From Endothia cerciana (lineage: Eukaryota; Ascomycota; Sordariomycetes; Diaporthales; Cryphonectriaceae): 64,000 bases of DNA. Under the pieces are notes generated by a model. That model worked only from the letters and a program-made list of their open reading frames with translations. It ran no database searches and was not told the origin of the DNA. The stretch covers positions 1-64,000 of the forward strand of contig JALRMH010000072.1 in the NCBI GenBank assembly GCA_026119935.1. Reading direction: 5' to 3'. The position numbers were made by a program, and so were the translations under genes. Of this stretch, positions 1 to 10,947 are shown one piece after another. The stretch's first letter is position 1. Each line of letters starts with the position of its first letter.

Positions 1-1054
1 TGTTGTGAGATTCCAAGCGCACAACACTAGCGACGGCTTGACAAACCTGATAGGCGTGCTCAGCAGGGCCGGAAATAGGGGCTGGCATATATAGCCTGTG
101 AGCTGCGTGGAGTTGTGTGATGATAGTGAAGAGCGTGATGGGCCAGTGCGCCGGGTAGTTTCTGAATGTTGGGGACGAGGATGTGGAAGAGACAGAGTGA
201 GATGGGACTACGGGGTCCAGCGGGAGGCACTTGCGGTGGGAGCCAGAGCTGTCGAGAGCAGGGTGTGGAAAATCACCGCCGTGACAGTGGGCCACAAATG
301 CAATACTGGAAGCATTTCGCTTCGCTTGCGGCTGAACGGCACCGTTGGGATTCGTGGATGCTTCTTACTGGATGCCTTTTCCGTCCTGACTTCTACTAGA
401 AAAGACGGGCAGCTGAGATCGAAGGCAGAGTACCAGGGTACCTCCGTTACGTATCGCACTATCAATTTATCATAATCCCTTCTGCCGCATATATTAGACG
501 GAGACAGGTGTAGGTGATTTGTAGTGGCTGTGCAGCTGGGCATAATTCCACTTGGCCACGCTAGTGAGCAAGCACAGCAATGACACCTACGCCGCCATTT
601 TGACCAAATAGCAACCGCACGTGACATTAATCGAGCCAAAATGGATGCGACAATACATTGCCTTGTTGGTGCGCCTTGTGATGTCGAAAGCTCGCAAAGA
701 GCCTCTAGTCTGCATATTCAACCGGTAAGAAGCGTGCAGAGGGGCACGAGCGAATGACCGTGGCGCTCAGCACCTCTGCAGGGGAATGCAGGGAATGCAC
801 TCGAGCTGATCCCCTTGGTTGGCTGAAAATTCCGACACCCATTGAACACGCCAATCACCTGCTTGACAATGCCTAACATATCCCTTAGTCGCGAGTTCGG
901 CGACATATTGGTCCGATTCTCCACATCACCCATGTTATCACCGGGTACACGACGGTACGCGCTATGAGGAATATCAACAAACATGTCAACATATATCAAA
1001 ATACGACATTTTAAGCCTCAGAATCAATCAACTATATCGTCAAAAACAACATAA
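1..1054. other. No gene recognised (left flank)
   Basis: Only short overlapping reading frames on both strands, none with a recognisable domain, signal peptide or splice structure. The stretch becomes AT-rich towards 1,000 and borders the decayed transposase, so it is probably transposon-flanking or degenerate DNA. Confidence 0.5.
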
Positions 1055-3260
1055 ATGGACTTAAATTTCATCCTAAACGAAGGTGCGCACCCAGAAGACA
1101 GTGATGCAAGTGTTCAACAGCTTCGAAACGCCCCGGCTGTATCACGGGCCGTATGTTTCCACCCTATGCCACTCCACGATAACACCAGGCCTACCCTCAT
1201 CAAAGAGCTCCCTGCCACGCCTCTAGGTCTCTTCAAGGTCTTCTTTACACCTGATTTGCTTCAAGAATGGGTGTAATGGACCCAGAAAAGACGAGATCAT
1301 CGTCCTGGACCCTGGGGGAAGGCTTCGCGGCCACAGCGGTGGCAACAAACCAGTATGCCTGAGCTATAATTACATCTTCTTAGCTACCCTTAGTTATATG
1401 GGTTTGCACTCGGAGAAGCAGATCGCCAGCTTCTGGAGTACACGATGGAAAGATCCTCATCACCCTATCACTCATTTTATTACAAGGAACAGGTTCGAAA
1501 GCATCTTGGCCTTATTGGCGATATAAGATCCTGACCGTGAGGGTGAAATATTAACGCCACAAGAATTCGCACGCGTACAACCCTTCTCTGATCACATCAG
1601 CAGAGCTTCTCTTGAACTCGTCACGCCTGGCATCAATGTGACGATAGACGAAGCAATGATTCGCTTCAAGGGCCGCTCAACAACAACAATAGTTATTAAG
1701 GGCAAGCCTATTTATTCCTCGTGGATTTCGTGTCTGGGTTGCTGCATATATAGGCTTCTTTCTATCGTGGCGATAGCATATCAACAATCAAGGCCTAATA
1801 AGCATTCCTTTCCCTAGGAATCTTCGCAACCAGTGTCAGATCCGCCTTTCTCATAATGCCACCGACGCTGATAAACAACTAAAGAAGCTTAATAATAATT
1901 ACTCAACAAGTTGTCGTCGTCCTTGTTCGCTCTCTTCCTCTCCAAGAGTATCACGTCTTTCTCGACAACCTCTTCTCGAGCCCTCAGCTTTTCATTTACC
2001 TTCGTATCTTCTGTTCAGCTGGTGCAACAGGCACAGCATGCCTACGAAGCGGTATTAATAAAGAATTCGTACAGCTCAAGAAGATAGGTATGTCACGAGA
2101 TTATGTGCAATGGAATATCCTGAAGGCAGCAGCATATCCAAGTGGTCTTGTTAATCAAATTGCATGGAAAGATAACGCCCTCGTGCTTTTTTTTTTCAAC
2201 CTACTTCACAGCTCAAGAAGACCAGGTCTGGAGACACCATCATCGTCCTAAAACACAGACTGCAATAACCTCCTTCTGGGGGGACAAATACGAAACAATA
2301 GCTCCTCTACCAGAGTTTGCTGATACATATAACTTCGCTAAAGGAGGCGTGGATCGTGGAGGCTAGTGTTATGACCACAGAAGGTGGCACAGGCCGGCTC
2401 AGTAGAGTCAAGGCTGTGTTGGCCCGGATCCAACATCCGTGGCACAGAACCCCTTATGCAATCAGGGAAATGCTTACATAATCCAGGGTTAGGGTCAGGA
2501 CCGAAGGGACCCGACGACGACTCCATCGGTCCACCCCTGTCAATGCAACCTTGGACCGAAGCAGTCGACGTCGACTCCAGCGGTCCAGGACTGAAGAGGT
2601 GGATATATGAAGGACGGGATTTCCTACTGTCAGATAGATTTCCTTCATAGCTCTTCAGTCGTCAATCTAAGTACTGTTCAGAACCCCATCTCACAGTAGC
2701 CCCAAAGGCGAACGATCATATCACTGGTGTTCCGTATTGCATCGAAAGGTAATCCCCTGGGCGGACTTGCTAACATAAACCCTACGAGGTCACAAGTACA
2801 TCAAGGCTTAGGTCTTTGGTGTGTGATCGTTACACCAGGCCCTCTTCTCTGGAAACGAAGACTTGACCAGGGCGAATGGCGGCGCTTGCTAGTTGAGGGT
2901 ATTATGGCTCAATATGGTTCTCAAGCTGTTCGAGGTGGCTTACGGAAACGAGGCTGGAATGCTACATCAACCGGCGATATCGACACTCCTCGAGAAGGCT
3001 ACACTCTTATTTATAGAGGGAAGAGCTCTGAATGTGTTGCTTGCAAAGGAAAGACTCTCACAGGAATGCCAGCAAAAGGAAGGCGGCCCTTAGGCGAAGT
3101 CTCTACCAACACAACTATCGTGAGAAACGGGACGCGATATGGCTCCAATGCTTGCGAAGCAGCGCTATGTAACTCTGATATCTGTTGGTACCGCTATCAC
3201 GGGCCAATTCCCGGCCAAACAGAAGTACTACGGGATTTCTCAGCTCGAAATACAACCTGA
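1055..3260 (+). pseudogene. Decayed piggyBac-type transposase (DDE_Tnp_1_7 family)
   Basis: The order of family landmarks is kept across all three frames, but the frame is broken many times. Near 1,225-1,275 lies the N-terminal block LFKVFFTPDLLQ, which ends in a stop. Near 1,390-1,500 is YMGLHSEKQIASFW followed by HPITHFITRNRF. At about 1,629-1,680 comes the catalytic Asp block VTIDEAMIRFKGRS. At about 2,150-2,355 come AWKDNALVLFF and then FWGDKYETIAPLPEF with NFAKGGVD. Near 3,025-3,210 lies the cysteine-rich tail CVACKGK, RYGSNACEAALCNSDICW and RYH. All of these are typical of fungal piggyBac-derived transposases. Stops and frameshifts separate every block, and extra sequence interrupts the gene right after GGVD, at about 2,357-2,770. 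TTAA target-site duplications and terminal inverted repeats were not located. The element is inactive. The family call is firm; the outer boundaries are not. Confidence 0.75.
2367..2775. repeat. Possible solo-LTR-like insertion inside the transposase relic
   Basis: Where the transposase should run on from GGVD, a segment of about 409 bp begins TGTTATGACC and ends TTGCTAACA, so its termini are the short inverted repeat TGTTA/TAACA typical of fungal LTRs. It contains two related GGTCC/CGACGAC-rich tracts near 2,515-2,590 and no reading frame of note. The flanking 5-mers (GCTAG before, TAAAC after) do not match, so a target-site duplication is not seen. It could instead be part of decayed element sequence. 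Confidence 0.2.
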
Positions 3261-3558
3261 TTGGCCATAGGCCCTGGTCTCGCTTAATTGTCGTTCAACT
3301 CGCGACTAAAGGGATGCATGCATACAAGAGGCCTCCAGGCGGCTGATGTGCTGACTAGCGTATCTGAGAGGGGTGCAGTAATTTTCTCTGTGAGGCTGCT
3401 CTTGTCTCTTTCAAAATGCTTTCCCTCAAAGCCCACTTCTATGCCATGGTAGGGCTATTACTGATGCATCCATACTATTCAAAAGAACTTGCTCTTGACA
3501 TCTTGGCTCTACAGGTCGTTACCTATACTGGTTGCGCATATACCCTAATAATACGAAT

Positions 3559-6500
3559 ATGCCAACCCCTGAGGCCTACACAGTCGGCTGGATCTGCGCC
3601 GTTGGGGTCGAGCTCGTCGCGGCCCGGGCGTTCCTCGACGAAAAGCACGACGTGCTGGATGATTTGCTCGTCAACGACAACAACAGCTATACTCTCGGCT
3701 GAATTGGGAAGCATAATGTTGTTATCGCTGCACTACTGCACAGCTAATACGGGCTCGTTAGCGCTGCGACTGTCGCTGGAGACACGGTGCGCAGCTTTCT
3801 TAATGTGAGGATCGGTCTGATGTGGGCATTGCTGGCGGCGTGCTGAGTCAGAAGCACGATATCTGCTTAGGCGACATTGTGGTGTGCTCCCTAGGCTACG
3901 GCAGCGGAGGTGTCCTCCAGTACGATTACGGAAAGACGATACAAGGCGAGAAGTTCACTACCACTGGGTACCTAAACCAGTCGGCCCAGTTCATGTTAAC
4001 CGCGATTTCTGTGCTTGAAGCTGAGTATGAGAGCGATGGCCATGGCATTGAAGAAACTATCAACGGTATCCTCATAAATAAAATAAGGTTGCGGGCAAAA
4101 TACCAGCGGCCAGCTGTCAGCACCGACAGACTATACACATCGTCTTTCAAACACAAAGGGACTGACGGCGAGAGCTGCGCAGTGGTTTGTGGGGACGATC
4201 ACTCCAACTTGGTTTCCAGGATCGAGCGAGCAGAAGATCAGGACAATCCCATGGTTCACTATGGTCTGATTGCGTCCGCAAAGCAGTTGATGAAAGACGC
4301 CTTGATTCGTGATAAGTTGTCAACGGAGAAGGATGTCTTGTGCTTCGAGATGGAGGCAGGGTTGATGAACCACTTCCCTTGCCTCGTAATCCGGGGCATT
4401 TGCGACTATTCGGATACACACAAGAACGCGCAGTGGCAAGGCTACGCGGCGATGGCGGCAGCTGCATATGCGAAAGATTTCCTGAATCGAATTGCACCGA
4501 ACAAGATTGAGGCTGAGAAAAGGCTAAGCGAGGTTCTTTCTGATGGTCGGTGATTCCAAAACCACCTGACTAGGTCTAATCAGTTCTTGTTCTATCCTGA
4601 ATGTACTAATAGTTAAGTAGTCAATGAAAGATTAAAGGATATTCACTGCTTAGCAAGTAATGCAAACATGAGTGTTGAGGGCTTGAAGGCAGACAGCTAT
4701 TGCGAACGAGTCAGGAATTGGCTCTCGCCGCCTGACCCCTCTATCAATCTCAATAAAGCTTTGAAGCAACGTCACCCAGGCTCAGGCCAGAGGTTCCTCC
4801 AGAGCGGAGCATATTCAGCTTGGAAGACGGACCGAAGCTCGTTTTTGTGGCTCTATGGAATCCCTGGGTGCGGCAAAACGATCCTTAGTTCTAGCGTCGT
4901 CGAGGATTTGGAAAAGAGCACGGCCTGTTCTCCAAACCTGCTTTGCTTCTACTTCGACTTTACCGAAACCCAGAAACAGTCTCTCGAAAACACAGTCCGG
5001 TCGCTTATCAGTCAGCTGTACGATAAAAGGGAGGAAGTCCGACAGCATCTGGACTCCCTCTACTCCTCTTGTGGAAAGGGCAAGCGACAGCCAAACAGTG
5101 ATTTGCTGCGGTCAACCTTCCAACACATGGTTGAACAAGCTGGTGAGGTCTGGATTGTACTGGATGCTCTTGACGAGTGTCAAACACAGAGGGAATACCC
5201 AACTGGAGGTCTACTGCCGTGGATGGAGCATCTTCGAAGCGCTCAGATGAATATACATCTATTTGTGACCAGCCGTCCGGAGCAAGATATTAAATCGACC
5301 ATTGAAAAGTGGGCCCGTAAGGAAGACATGATCCCAATCCAGAGCGACTTGATAGAGGGCGACATCCGCGCATATGTCCAGGCACGGGTGAGAGAGCACG
5401 TTGGACTACGCAGATGGAAGTCGAGACCGGATGTGCAGGACAAAATTGAAGATGCTCTATGCGAAAAGGCCAACGGCATGTAGGTTCTGTCGATAATATG
5501 CTTTGACTAGTCGCTAAGATCATATAGGTTTCGGTGGGTGTCGTGCCAACTGGATGACCTAGAAGGTTGTCTCGATTATCGGGCTGTACAAAAAGCGCTT
5601 GAATCGCTGCCCAAGACCTTGGACGAAACATATGCACGGATACTAGCAAAGATACCGGATAACTATGAGCCTTATACGAAACGAATTTTGCAGTTCTTAA
5701 CCTACTCCGAACGGCCATTAAAGATCGAAGAGGCTGTTGATGCCATTGCGGTGGAGACAGAAGCCTCGGTTCGATCCTCAAAATCGAATGCCGAATCAAG
5801 AGGAGATTACAAGATACTGCTCCAGTCTAGTGGTGGTTGTCCGAAGAGAAGATAGCGCCAATAAAGAGAGGGCAGTACTAGAAATACGGCTCGCGCACTT
5901 CTCCGTCAAAGAATACCTCACGTCAGACAGATCACAAGAGTACATCGCCAAGGACCTCAAGGAAATGGCTGCCAGAGCTTTGATTGCACAAGTATGTCTA
6001 TCATATCTACTATAGATCGACTCAAGTTTCTCAGTGACGCAAATCAGGGAATCTTACTCACTAGCGCAATATGCAGCACGATATTGGATGAGCCATGCTG
6101 CGGTTGTGGAGATCTGCGACGAAAAGACCTGTATGGCTATAAGAGAGTTTTTTGCGCATAAGAATGCGTACGAAACTTGCTACCGGCTGCACGATCCTGA
6201 CAGGCCGTGGCAAGAGGAGCCGTCAAATCTTAAGAATTTGGCATCCCCCTTATATTATGCGTCAAGTGGAGGCCTCGTATCTCCTATTCAAATGCTTCTC
6301 GACAGAGGTGCCGATATCAATGCGCAGGGCGGAGAATTCGGCAATGCTCTCCAGGCTGCTTCATCACAAGAACATGAACGGATTGCTCAGATGCTTCTTG
6401 AGAAGGGCGCCGATATCAATGCTCAGGGCGGAGAATACAGAGGGACTCCACTCCATGTAGCCTCCCTTAACGGGCACTTCGAAGTGGTCAAGCTGCTTCT

Positions 6501-6771
6501 CGAGAAGGGGGCTCAAGCTTCTGCTGTTCAACAGGATGGATGGACTTCACTTCATGTAGCCTCAGGTAAGGGACATGAGAATGTTGTGCAGCTTCTTGTG
6601 ATCTATGATTCTGCCGTTAATTCGCCGGATATTGTTGGTATCATCCCTTTACAACAAGCAGCGTTTGGATTTTATAAGTCTATTGAGACGTTTTTGATTT
6701 GCCACGGGGCTATTATTCCGCAAGATTACCATAGCCTTCAATCTCTTTTTGCTGGGAATTCAAATAGGTAG
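3559..6771 (+). pseudogene. PNP-NACHT-ankyrin NLR, pseudogene
   Basis: Fungal NOD-like receptors of this layout sense non-self and trigger heterokaryon-incompatibility-like responses. The N-terminal nucleoside-phosphorylase domain starts at ATG 3,559 (AYTVGWICAVGVELVAAR) and runs to about 4,540, with GIAGGV and FEMEAGLMNHFPCLVIRGICDY. After a probable intron (about 4,544-4,652) comes the NACHT domain with Walker A GIPGCGKT near 4,860 and Walker B WIVLDALDEC near 5,150. A clean intron at 5,480-5,527 joins NGM to FRWVSCQLDDL. From about 6,240 to 6,720 there are four to five ankyrin repeats, two of them nearly identical at DNA level. Lesions: TGA at 3,700-3,702 (CGA expected from GRIGKHNVVIA), TAA at 3,745-3,747, a 1-nt loss near 3,822, a frameshift near 5,770, and TAG at 6,013-6,015 where LLQIDSS is expected (CAG to TAG). 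The C-to-T nonsense changes resemble repeat-induced point mutation. About 4-5 lesions in 3.2 kb argue against simple sequencing error. Confidence 0.85.
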
Positions 6772-8283
6772 TCTATTCATTTTGTATATATGTCATGTGC
6801 TTGCGTATGTGTTATAGTTAAAAAATAAATATAAGCTAGTTGTGGTGGACCCCCAGGGGTAACCACAGTCTCAACCTCATTGCTGACTGAGTGATTCACT
6901 TGATAGTGAATAGCAAGCCGGAATTGAATGGAGCTACATTCACTGGGAGTAGAAGAAATACGGAATACTCTGATTGGGCAGGAGGGTGAAGTAAATGGGA
7001 ATAGCCTCACAGTTGTGAATGGAAGCAGAGCACGGGCCTCCAGGCACAACTATATAACCTCGATTCTATTCCCCCTTCCTACGAACTTAGATCTCAGCCT
7101 AATCAACGAATCCACTGCTACAAACACTCAAACATAGAATGTGACATCCACTCTATAGTACACTAGTTCTTCATAACATAATATGGTGCAAGAGGCCCAA
7201 TGGCTTAGAACAGTGTGTTGTAGTAAGCCAACGCATGAGCTACTTAGAGATGGCTAAGCACATCTTTGAAGTGAAACATAGTAAGACGGAAAAACTATGC
7301 GAAAAGGGAACCATTTTCTCCCATTACGGAAGATGACTTGAGGCTTTCATGCAGATTAAAACCAAGACATCCTCGGATGGGACCTTGCTTATTGCTAGCA
7401 GCAACTGAAGAGTGACGGCTATGCTTGAGGGTGTGCACTCTACAAACCGCACTGAACGCATGCCTAGAAACCAACCTGGATAGGTATTAAGCTCTTCCGG
7501 AAGTGTCCGTCGAGCTGAGCATAATTACTCGGGGAGGTCCAGCCTTTGAAGGTTTAATAGCGCTCTAAGCTGAAGGGGGGGGGGTCTATAGCTTATCCCT
7601 CACACATCTCTCTTATTTGTGTAGCTAGAAATCCGCTCGCCGACGTCTCGAGCCAATTGGAGGAGTCGTGGGACTCGGGCTGCCTCAGCAGCCGATGGTC
7701 CGCTTGCGGGTGGACGCTGTTGGAGCTCCGCGTGCCGATGTCGGTGGGTTCTTCTCTAGGGAAGATAGGTGCTGACGGGTCTCTTCGACGTCTAGATGCC
7801 ATTCATATACGGCGACGGCACAGAGAAAGCGCGGCGGCGCCAGTTCGACAGGAAATCGACAAAACTAGCAGGGACGGGCCCCGGGACCCAATATCAGATA
7901 AGAATGGATCTCCTCACCAGTTGGGAGCGAGACTGACAAATCTTACAACGAGATGACACGCCGTCATCGCCGTTCGCGTCTATTCACTTCTACCGCGACC
8001 AGCATTTTGTCGACCACGGAGATATCCCCGACAAGGAATAAGAGACGGTACTCCATACTGGCGGGCTGGACGGCACTCCTTGGTCTTAGGCAAGCCGCAG
8101 CTGGTGACTGAAGCTGCCCACCGGATTGTCGAGGTACACAGTGACTTCTGTGTGTTCTAGGAACATTCCGGGACACCCACAGCAAAATCGAGTACGTGAA
8201 GGGAAAACGAGTGGCCAACCTCAGCAGGCTAAACACGAGGAGCAGTGTGATTTGTAAAATCCCCGCTCCTAGCACAGAGAGAT
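6772..8283. other. No gene recognised
   Basis: AT-richer, low-content sequence downstream of the NLR relic. Reading frames on both strands overlap and are short, without domains. The minus-strand frame at 7,593-7,802 is rich in Arg and Ser and looks like chance coding. A run of ten G lies near 7,577. Confidence 0.5.
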
Positions 8284-9428
8284 CTATAGATAGTTACGTT
8301 CGTTCTGAATTATAAGTTTCGTGTGCTGGCGTTCATGTGAAGAATCATTGCAATAGGCAATGCTTATGAAAGCTTCGTCCTCCGTACCTTGGCCATCCGT
8401 GCCGGTCTTTCCTCTGACTTGTGCCAAAGTCCGCAGCAACACGAGATGGATAGAGAAGACATGATTCCTGCAATGATCCAAGCTCGATAGGAGCTCCAGA
8501 TTCCCTGCACTTAGGATACTGACAGTCGATGAGCTGACTTTCCTGCTTGGAGCGCTCTTTGACTGCCAGATGCTGGTCGTCAAAATGATCACTCACCACA
8601 GCAGCTCGACTGTACCTGGACATCCTCTCTTCTGACGAGAGGTCTATCAACGCCAATGCAGTCCGGGTATTGTGTCTTCTTTATAGGCAGAGAAAAGACA
8701 TCGGGCTCGGGGAGTTTCTCTTTGAACAGGATCTCGGCGAAAGCTTGTGACTGAATGCGTTTCCTCTTCACCGTCTCCCGCCTGTGGCTCAACGAGACTA
8801 TGAGGTCGCAGGACTGGATGTGAGTCTACGTCGTCGGCGACCTCTTCATTGCCTTCATTGCCGCTGATGACCTGCTGACCCCAGAGCTCCTCCAATCCTG
8901 GGCTTGTCCTTTCGCCGTCAGCGAGCTCCGAAGACCGTGCGCTAGTGGAGCTGAGGAAAACGTAGCAGCCTTCTAGGTCTATGCAATGCGTCTCGCTGGG
9001 GAACACGGCGATATTGAGGAAATAGTGTAATACGACGAGGGCCAATAACCCAGTGGCACTGACCATGAGCTTGCCGTCTGCGCTGGGCTTGCGAAGAACG
9101 CAACGATAAACCGACTGTATCGCGAGATTGCCGAACGCGAGGTTACCACGGCCACAACGGTATACCAGATGTAAGAAATATTTTGTACCTCGTTGCGGTT
9201 GATCCTGTCCAAGTGCCTGCTATTGACATTCACGTATAGTTGTTGAGACAGCGAAAAGCACTCCACGACGACGCTTCGGAGCCAATATTGTGTGTGTCGC
9301 AGATTCAGTCCTAAAAAATCCGCTGAGATGGCCTTGTCGGCCTTCTTTATCCCCTCACCTGCGTAGGATCGCACAGCGTTATGTGGGTGGTAGATAAGAA
9401 TGGAGAAGTGCGCAGGGTAAGTTTCCAT
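8284..9428 (-). pseudogene. Probable decayed gene with a C2H2-like finger
   Basis: Three minus-strand frames follow each other as if one gene had been frameshifted. The first (9,428 to 8,979) has a hydrophobic stretch around NISYIWYTVVAVVTS. The second (9,066 to 8,647) opens with a membrane-like stretch (GLLALVVLHYFLNIAVF) and then an acidic linker. The third region (8,656 to 8,284) has CQYPKCRESGAPIELGSL in one frame and HVFSIHLVLLRTL in another, which together would form a C-x4-C...H-x3-H finger if a small indel near 8,465 is assumed. Introns could account for part of the frame changes. The family was not recognised. It could be a poorly expressed real gene with introns I failed to place. 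Confidence 0.35.
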
Positions 9429-9626
9429 GGCGTGTTATCCCTTCCGCTTAGTTGAAATGTTAACTTTCCGTATATAGCGAACATGGAAGTGTAGATTGAA
9501 TACAACAAAGTTCTATGTCCCGAAGAGACGAAGAAAAGTACAACTTAGGCCAACTCCTGTGCAAAGATCTTCGATCCATGCAGGCGTCTGCCAAATGAAT
9601 CAACCCCCCCCCCCCCCAGCGCTTGA

Positions 9627-10481
9627 TCATCTGTGCGATTTGATAATTTCTTCGACCTTGTCAAGCTGTGTCCATCCCTTCACCACCTCATCCATCGTGC
9701 CCACCTTTGCGGGCAGCGACGGGACTTGTTCAGAACCCTCACCAAAGTAGATAACAAACGGCGGATCGGCCTGTAACAGAGCCTCAACGGTATCCCGAGC
9801 ATAAACCTCTTGGTCCATGCCTGTGCCGAGAAAAGCATCTCCTCGCAGGGCTGATTCCATCACCTCTCTCGCCGGCTCGTAAATCGAGCCCTGAGGCAAG
9901 CTGGGCCCGGTCTCACTCCTCTTGTCGGCGAGCATGTTGCTCTTAACAAGCGACGTCTTCAGCTCGACAACCTTAATGCCGAAGGCTTCGAGCTCGAGAC
10001 GGAGACAGTCCGTGAATTGTGCGATCGCCGCCTTCGACGCGTTGTACGTGGACTGGAACGGGATCGTCAGGACGGAGGCCGAGGACGTCTGGTTCGCGAT
10101 CAAGCCGCCGTAGGGCGACTTGAGAAGCAGGGGCAGGAAGGCCTGCGTCACGGCTATATAGGACCACACGTTGAGGTCAAAGGAGGCCTTCGCCTCCGCG
10201 ATGTTCATGTCCGCGATCGGCATCCTGTACATGCCCCCGGCGTTGTTGACGAGGATGTCCAGCTCGGGGACCTTGCTGACGCAGGCGGCGATGGAGGACT
10301 CGGAAGTCGTGTCGAGCTGGAGGGTCTCGATGCCGAGGGCTGCGAGGCTGGCCATCTTGGCGGGATTGCGAGCCGTCGCGTAGACGTGCAGCCCGGCCTT
10401 GTGGAAGGCGGCGGCGAGGCCGGCGCCTAAGCTGCCGTCCGAGCACCCCGTGATGAGGACCTTGCGCTTGGTGTCTGCCAT
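9627..10481 (-). CDS. Short-chain dehydrogenase/reductase, AYR1-like
   Basis: A 284-residue single-exon NADPH-dependent SDR. The start at MADTKRK (10,481) is chosen because the Rossmann strand follows at once; a start two codons earlier (MNMADT) is equally possible, and the longer open frame to 10,691 adds a tail not usual in the family. The cofactor motif TGCSDGSLG (residues about 9-17) is the variant typical of yeast Ayr1 (1-acyl-dihydroxyacetone-phosphate reductase) and its many fungal relatives. NNAG lies near residue 90, and the catalytic Tyr and Lys are in YNASK near residue 150. A TATATAAAG box lies on this strand about 115 nt upstream. Fungal genomes carry many such paralogues, so the substrate (acyl-DHAP, steroid or other ketone) cannot be read from sequence. 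Its 5' neighbour on the same strand is the GPCR gene, 466 bp away. Confidence 0.85.
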   Translation of the reverse strand: MADTKRKVLITGCSDGSLGAGLAAAFHKAGLHVYATARNPAKMASLAALGIETLQLDTTSESSIAACVSKVPELDILVNNAGGMYRMPIADMNIAEAKASFDLNVWSYIAVTQAFLPLLLKSPYGGLIANQTSSASVLTIPFQSTYNASKAAIAQFTDCLRLELEAFGIKVVELKTSLVKSNMLADKRSETGPSLPQGSIYEPAREVMESALRGDAFLGTGMDQEVYARDTVEALLQADPPFVIYFGEGSEQVPSLPAKVGTMDEVVKGWTQLDKVEEIIKSHR

Positions 10482-10595
10482 GTTCATGTAGTTTCGATTT
10501 GACTGAAGGGAGGCGATATTTGTGTAGTAGGGCAGTAAGTCAGTCACTTGCAGATGCCTGCTTTGGTCTCTATCCTCCAGCTGGATACGGGCACT

Positions 10596-10604
10596 CTTTA
10601 TATA
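10596..10604 (-). promoter_or_regulatory. TATA box of the AYR1-like gene
   Basis: Reads TATATAAAG on the minus strand, about 115 nt before the chosen start codon at 10,481. This is a good consensus match at a spacing common for fungal genes with short 5' leaders. Confidence 0.45.
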
Positions 10605-10947
10605 ATTACATACATGTTGCGGAAGGCTGCGGAGAGGGCTCACGGACTGCCGTTGTATCCGCAGGCCGTCTACTCGGAAGATGAACATCACCTAGCCATT
10701 GTCTCGAGCGCCTTTCCTCCGCGACCCCGTACTGGTCCGCGACGATCCCGCATTAACATCGACCTGCGTCCTGCGGCATCAGCGGAGGATGCGGATATGT
10801 TGACTAGCATGCGGTGGCTAAACCACATACTGCATAGCTTCCGCGCCGGGAAAAAAAAAAAAAGGGGGGGGGGGGTGTGTGTTTCCCACCAGCCTCAAGG
10901 CAAGGTGTCAGCGCACGCAGCGATTGCATAGAGCCCAACAGGGTCGA

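Noticed and set aside
10017..10446. Long plus- and minus-strand frames over the SDR gene
   Set aside because: They are shadows of the GC-rich third codon positions of the SDR; the SDR frame carries the cofactor and catalytic motifs.
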